Assembly: GCA_017454075.1 (NCBI GenBank) | Contig: JAFTDQ010000108.1 | Coordinates: 1-17,096, forward strand | Origin: Clostridia bacterium | GTDB lineage: Bacteria > Bacillota_A > Clostridia > Oscillospirales > CAG-272 | Direction: 5' to 3' | DNA length: 17,096 bases | Part shown: positions 14,601 through 17,096 of the stretch, one piece after another | Position numbering within the stretch: the stretch's first letter is position 1 | How the letters are laid out: each line of letters opens with the position of its first letter | Notes under the pieces: generated by a model | Told to the model about the DNA's origin: nothing | The model's database searches: none | Seen by the model: only the letters and a program-made list of their open reading frames with translations | Translations under genes and position numbers: made by a program

Positions 14601-14896
14601 ACGGGGGACTTGACATCGCGGCGCTGTTCGCCGAGCTTGAAGGAGAAGCGGATCAGGAATCCGGGCCGGAAAAAAATTCCGAAAAAGAAAAGCCCGGTAA
14701 CGATATCCCGACGGCCCGCCCCGTGCCTGAGCCGATATTCACCGAACCGAAAAAGACAGGGAAAGCCGAGCTTTACGGGGCGCAGGTCTCAAAAGTGTCC
14801 GCAAGGGTCATAAAGAAACGCTTCCGCGGAAAGATGCGCCCTTCGGCAAGAAAAACTCTCTCGTCACGAAGAGAAGAAAGTGAAACAGTAAACTGA
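11699..14896 (+). CDS. BspA-type leucine-rich repeat surface protein, membrane anchored
   Basis: A 1065-residue exported protein. A basic N-terminus (KRKKK, 7-11) and a hydrophobic stretch (about 17-36) form a signal peptide. Three copies of a GLxxSGxG...APW...IVI module occur at about 47-100, 174-233 and 515-575. They lead into BspA/TpLRR (LRR_5) repeats of the AFxGCxSLxxVxLxxxVxxIG type at about 220-450 and 555-665. A MucBP-like segment (YPINVKNCYENGEDV...TPDNTSVEGT) covers about 820-886. One transmembrane helix (911-935) is followed by RRK, so the last 130 residues face the cytoplasm; this tail is acidic, then strongly basic (1020-1060). No LPxTG sortase motif is present. Such proteins usually act in adhesion or sensing of host or partner surfaces; that is inference. 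I chose ATG 11699 because GGAGG lies ten bases upstream. The next gene starts one base after the stop. Confidence 0.88.
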   Translation: MTSCSEKRKKKVSLMRAVPATVALLALFSVLFFAVSADDPEDNTFPCGENITCSAENGTLFLSGSGDMTLPEDGAPWAELFDVISSIVINDGITSVSEDAFLNFTLTEITLPDSVSSIGEHAFGYSLVDEIYTKTCEPTVIGNVGSYAETWAAELGFEFPASKVILPEGDAGDVHWIISEDGVLTISGSGAVLSFNEGGQAPWAEYYAEKDGFRITSLVIENGVTSVGDRAFGAENGITAVELGQTVSSIGNEAFSGCVSLTEISSAGVTSVGEKAFSGCSALETVIFGSVSRIGASAFEGTALRNCVFGEKLAEIPDRAFFGCADLETLTSPAVERTGVSAFEGCVSLQKFESGVLTVVGNRSFAGCRSMTSENMVSGLSYIGDFAFSDCDGFTSVVLSPKIAVLPAGVFEGCDSLSSVTLGDSVRGISERALSSCPSLRSITLSKNVREITDYSIGYYYFSNDASAAAYAKYREFVMEIKGPTPSAAKKYAEQNGFSFVSTGDVSSDEGTFGDGLRWTVRLPAGLLTVSGNGVCPDYESPDETPWALYNEYIRTVSFTGLKSVGAGLFDGMKDVSSVSLPGSVRTIGKNSFSGTGLSSISLPSGLNEIGDGAFENCRGITSLSIPGSLRQIGVNAFKGTGIRSVYVPGTVEFIGDEALGYNALGAVVNNFLMKGVADSIAQNYAEENGITFRVDGYVTLTDPVSGAEIVIVGSENDSYSFGVTLASNTLEPDVFLAPGEYGLVYTPALTLDGAPVRLDGSAVIRLPIPEGVKPLTAHLYNRTVDGLFEQIMFEIEEGRFVYSVTSINDLILCNTDLSVLYPINVKNCYENGEDVADEYTVHATNGAKFVINALAIDGYTPDNTSVEGTIDGAGADVLFVYFKEKVTTQAETDTPVTTFDPREQPSHPDALLITEIILAVLLVAVLILLAALLIRRKHINDVEEASKRRFTAADAFGDTIVVPHANDGGLDIAALFAELEGEADQESGPEKNSEKEKPGNDIPTARPVPEPIFTEPKKTGKAELYGAQVSKVSARVIKKRFRGKMRPSARKTLSSRREESETVN

Positions 14897-14897
14897 T

Positions 14898-15500
14898 ATG
14901 AAAAAGGATTATATTGTAGCGGTCGTCGATTCCCCGGACAAAATGCGACTGAGTCACGTCGCGCGCATAAACAACTATGCATGGAGCGGTTCATACAGAC
15001 CGAGAGCCAGAGGGAGGCTCATGTACGTCCCTGGGGACGGCTTTTACGCTCGTCTGACCGCTTATGAAAAAGATCCGAGAGCGGTTTATTTCAACAATAT
15101 GGATCCCGTCTATCGCGACAGCTGTCTTGAGTTCTTCGCGACGTACAGGGAGGGCTTCGGATATATAAACTGCGAGGTCAACGCAAACGGCGCGATCCTG
15201 TCGGCTTACGGATTCAACAGGGAAGAGAGGACTCCGCTCAGCGAGATATGCGGAAAATTCCCGGAGGTTTCGGTTTCGAGATATCCGGATCGCTGGACGG
15301 CGGTCGTCCGCGTCGGAAACGAGATCCTGAGAGCCGTTTACGGCGACTGTGATTTCGGGCCGGGAAGCGTGATACGCGGCAATTTCTACAAATGCGGAGA
15401 CGACTGCGTTGAGGCGCATTACGGCGCTTTCTCACCGATGGAGTCGGTGACCCCCAATTTTCATCTCCCGGAACAGTTCGCCGTCATGCGTCTCGTCTGA
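14898..15500 (+). CDS. CBM9-like (carbohydrate-binding family 9) domain protein
   Basis: A 200-residue single-domain protein resembling the CBM9_2-type family. Recognisable blocks are YRDSCLEFFATYREGFGYIN (72-91), CEVNANGAILSAYG (92-105) and RGNFYKCGDD (160-169), with the tail from AHYGAFSP to NFHLPEQFAVM (173-197). In related sugar-binding modules these blocks surround the ligand site. There is no signal peptide or transmembrane segment, so it is probably cytoplasmic, which is odd for a carbohydrate-binding module. It may bind an intracellular sugar or serve another purpose. It starts one base after the LRR stop, has no separate promoter, and a strong terminator follows. It is thus the second gene of a two-gene unit with a cell-surface protein. 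Ligand unknown. Confidence 0.72.
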   Translation: MKKDYIVAVVDSPDKMRLSHVARINNYAWSGSYRPRARGRLMYVPGDGFYARLTAYEKDPRAVYFNNMDPVYRDSCLEFFATYREGFGYINCEVNANGAILSAYGFNREERTPLSEICGKFPEVSVSRYPDRWTAVVRVGNEILRAVYGDCDFGPGSVIRGNFYKCGDDCVEAHYGAFSPMESVTPNFHLPEQFAVMRLV

Positions 15501-15515
15501 TTTACAATATCTTTT

Positions 15516-15544
15516 AAGCCGCCGGGTTTACCGGCGGCTTTTTA
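15516..15544 (+). terminator. Terminator after the LRR/CBM9-like unit
   Basis: A 10-bp perfect stem (15516-15525 with 15531-15540) closes a GTTTA loop and runs directly into TTTTT. It begins about 16 bases after the CBM9-like stop and separates this unit from the serpin promoter. Confidence 0.9.
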
Positions 15545-15561
15545 GGTTTATATTTTTGCAG

Positions 15562-15590
15562 TTGACAATATGACGGGAAAATGTTATACT
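15562..15590 (+). promoter_or_regulatory. Promoter of the serpin gene
   Basis: TTGACA (15562-15567), 17 bases and TATACT (15585-15590), with TGT before the -10: a strong extended -10 promoter. The predicted start is near 15597, inside the tandem repeat that follows. Confidence 0.88.
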
Positions 15591-15591
15591 C

Positions 15592-15607
15592 ATAGTACAA
15601 TAGTACA
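15592..15607 (+). repeat. Tandem ATAGTACA x2 at the serpin transcription start
   Basis: Two adjacent perfect copies of ATAGTACA (15592-15599 and 15600-15607) lie immediately after the -10 box and over the expected +1. The position suits a repressor site or a start-site slippage region. The function is inferred from position only. Confidence 0.5.
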
Positions 15608-15627
15608 AAAAAACGGGAGGAGACGCT

Positions 15628-16884
15628 ATGAAGTGTAAGAAGTTTTTATTGGCGTTTGTGAGCGTCCTGCTTGTATTAACAACGACGGCGGGGCTTTTCG
15701 GCTGCGCCGTGAGGGTCAGCGCCGAGGACCTTATGGAAGGATTTGTCGGGAAAGGACCTGGCGTTACTGAAATACCGGGAGAAGGCGCTTCCGGTGTGAC
15801 GGATTTTGCCGTCAGACTGCTGCAGCAATGCGTCGCGGAGGGCAAAAACACGCTCCTCTCGCCGCTTTCGGTACTTGCCGCGCTTTCAATGACGGCAAAC
15901 GGTGCGGAGAACGGGACAAAAACCGAGATGGAGGACGTACTCGGCTCGGACGTTGACGGTCTCAATGCGTTTTTCTGCGCATATACGAATTCGCTCGCCG
16001 GTGAGGGAAAAAGCGGACTGAGTCTTGCAAATTCAATCTGGTTCAAATCGGAGAACGGCTTTGAAGTAAAAAAAGATTTCCTGCAGAAAAACGCCGATTT
16101 TTACGGAGCTGCGGCCTATAAGGCGCCGTTTGACGATTCAACTCTTTCAGACATACACGGCTGGGTCAACAAAAATACAGACGGGATGATACCGAAGATA
16201 CTGGACGAAATCCCGAAAGACGCCGTTATGTATCTTATAAACGCGCTTTCTTTCGACGCCGAGTGGGAAACGATCTATAAAATGAAAAATCAGATCAGAG
16301 AAGGAACTTTTACGCTTGAGGACGGGAAGGAGCAGACCGCCGAGTTCATGTGCTCGAAGGAAAGCAGATATCTCGACGACGGGAAGGCGACAGGTTTTAT
16401 AAAATACTACAGCGGAAGGAGATTCGCTTTTGCCGCGCTTCTTCCAAACGAGGGTGTGACCGTCGGAGAATACGTCGCCTCGCTTGACGGGGAGACGCTC
16501 GGGAAGATGATACGGTCCCCCCTCGAGGAGTCGGTGGAGGTGCTGCTTCCCAAATTTGAAACGGAATATGATGCAGAACTGTCGAAGACTCTGACTGAAA
16601 TGGGAATGACCTCGGCGTTTGATCCCTCCGGCGCCGATTTCACCGGTATAGGAACGCTTCGCGGTGCGAATCTTTATATCAGCCGGGTGATCCATAAAAC
16701 GTTTATTTCGGTTGGTGAAAAAGGAACCAGAGCCGGGGCGGCCACCGCCGTTGAAATGGCCAAAAACTCATCGGCGCCCATGGAAAGAACGGTTTTCCTC
16801 AACAGACCTTTTGTGTACATGCTCATAGATACCGAGGCGGGCATACCGCTCTTTATCGGGACGATGATGAACGTTGCCGGATAA
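15628..16884 (+). CDS. Serpin (serine/cysteine protease inhibitor), lipoprotein-like
   Basis: A 418-residue protein with a signal peptide (KCKKFLLAFVSVLLVL) ending in LFGC (C26), a slightly atypical lipobox; a surface lipoprotein is likely. The serpin fold covers about 58-417. It includes NTLLSPLSVLAALSMTANGA (74-93), the NALSFDAEWE breach/shutter strand (205-214) and VLLPKFETEYDAELSKTL (305-322). The carboxy end FLNRPFVYMLID...GIPLFIGTMMN is also typical. The hinge EKGTRAGAATAV (364-375) has T at P14 and small residues at P12-P9, the pattern of inhibitory serpins that insert the loop and trap proteases. With standard 17-residue spacing, P1 is N380 and P1' S381; K379 is an alternative. Gut Clostridia encode comparable serpins (siropins of Eubacterium siraeum) that act on host or bacterial proteases. 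It has its own promoter, a GGGAGGAG ribosome site and a terminator. Confidence 0.94.
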   Translation: MKCKKFLLAFVSVLLVLTTTAGLFGCAVRVSAEDLMEGFVGKGPGVTEIPGEGASGVTDFAVRLLQQCVAEGKNTLLSPLSVLAALSMTANGAENGTKTEMEDVLGSDVDGLNAFFCAYTNSLAGEGKSGLSLANSIWFKSENGFEVKKDFLQKNADFYGAAAYKAPFDDSTLSDIHGWVNKNTDGMIPKILDEIPKDAVMYLINALSFDAEWETIYKMKNQIREGTFTLEDGKEQTAEFMCSKESRYLDDGKATGFIKYYSGRRFAFAALLPNEGVTVGEYVASLDGETLGKMIRSPLEESVEVLLPKFETEYDAELSKTLTEMGMTSAFDPSGADFTGIGTLRGANLYISRVIHKTFISVGEKGTRAGAATAVEMAKNSSAPMERTVFLNRPFVYMLIDTEAGIPLFIGTMMNVAG

Positions 16885-16896
16885 AATCAGAATAAC

Positions 16897-16927
16897 AAAA
16901 GACGCCGGACGATTTCCGGCGTCTTTT
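16897..16927 (+). terminator. Terminator after the serpin gene
   Basis: A 13-bp perfect stem (16897-16909 with 16915-16927) includes AAAA/TTTT flanks and closes a 5-base loop. It begins about 12 bases after the serpin stop. It is symmetrical enough to stop leftward tsf transcripts too. Confidence 0.9.
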
Positions 16928-16931
16928 AATA

Positions 16932-16961
16932 AAAGCCGCCCTGCCGGTTACCGGCAGGGCG
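16932..16961 (-). terminator. Terminator after tsf
   Basis: An 11-bp perfect stem (16937-16947 with 16951-16961) closes a TTA loop. On the minus strand it is followed by GGCTTTTATT. It begins about 18 bases after the tsf stop. Confidence 0.85.
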
Positions 16962-16978
16962 GGGAAACGTAACGTTTA

Positions 16979-17096
16979 TTATTTTACGAGACTCGCGATC
17001 TCTTCGGCAAAGTTGTCCTCTCTCTTCTGGATTCCTTCGCCTTTTTCATAGCGATAGAACTGTACGAGCCTGATGGGCTTGCCGACCTGCTTCGCG
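16979..17096 (-). CDS. tsf: Elongation factor Ts, C-terminal fragment (cut by window edge)
   Basis: The minus-strand frame entering from the right edge encodes 38 residues and then TAA. It contains GKPIRLVQFYRYEKGEGIQK and then REDNFAEEIASL. This matches the conserved EF-Ts C-terminus (GKPV.LV.F.R.E.GEG..K...FA.EV). EF-Ts recycles EF-Tu by GDP/GTP exchange in translation. Only the last part is present because the gene runs out of the window, so rpsB would be expected further right. It is not a pseudogene as far as can be seen. It converges on the serpin gene with back-to-back terminators between them. Confidence 0.88.
   Translation of the reverse strand, partial: AKQVGKPIRLVQFYRYEKGEGIQKREDNFAEEIASLVK

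Noticed and set aside
15528..16046. 172-codon minus-strand frame opposite the serpin start
   Set aside because: It spans a terminator and promoter and lies antisense to the serpin.
1..17096. CRISPR array, tRNA, rRNA, insertion sequence or prophage
   Set aside because: No regularly spaced direct repeats, cloverleaf-like segments, transposase or integrase reading frames were seen on either strand.

Overview
The window looks like a chromosomal segment from a Gram-positive member of the Clostridia (Oscillospiraceae/Ruminococcaceae-like), probably a gut commensal. This rests on several things seen together: strong GGAGG-type ribosome sites, TTGACA/TATAAT promoters, the radical-SAM plus DUF2344 pair typical of Firmicutes, a B. 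subtilis YdjI-like SPFH/zinc-ribbon protein, a BspA-type leucine-rich repeat surface protein, a GH78 rhamnosidase and a lipoprotein-like serpin. The species assignment is inference. I see no CRISPR array, tRNA, rRNA, transposase or prophage gene.

Layout. Positions 1-252 hold no gene, two strong hairpins and a candidate small transcript. From 253 to 11492 every gene is on the minus strand. Read in the direction of transcription these are rlmB (11492-10653), a large membrane protein built like a P-type ATPase without its catalytic motifs (10663-8015), a B12-binding/radical SAM protein (7971-6112), its DUF2344 partner (6136-5498) and an Asp/Glu racemase family gene (5501-4767). Next come a separately promoted SPFH/zinc-ribbon gene (4646-3438), a GH78 alpha-L-rhamnosidase (3314-840) and pduL (822-253). 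At about 11.5-11.7 kb lies a divergent promoter region. Rightward from it run a secreted, membrane-anchored BspA-type LRR protein (11699-14896), a CBM9-like cytoplasmic protein one base behind it (14898-15500), a terminator, and a separately promoted serpin (15628-16884). The right edge holds the C-terminus of elongation factor Ts on the minus strand, converging on the serpin.

How the parts fit. Overlapping ends (rlmB/pseudo-ATPase by 11 bases, radical SAM/DUF2344 by 25, DUF2344/racemase by ATGA) point to co-transcription and translational coupling. The rhamnosidase and pduL are 17 bases apart. Rhamnose breakdown can yield 1,2-propanediol and propionyl-CoA, the acyl donor PduL can use, so a metabolic link is plausible. 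PduL lacks a shell-targeting N-terminal extension, however, so it may be the cell's general phosphotransacylase. The LRR protein and the serpin suggest contact with a host or community.

The best candidate for something under-described is the 882-residue pseudo-P-type ATPase. It keeps the membrane and P/N-domain architecture and the phosphorylatable Asp context, but it has lost the DKTGT, TGD and GDGxND signatures. It also carries a 330-residue acidic tail containing several short helix-like motifs.
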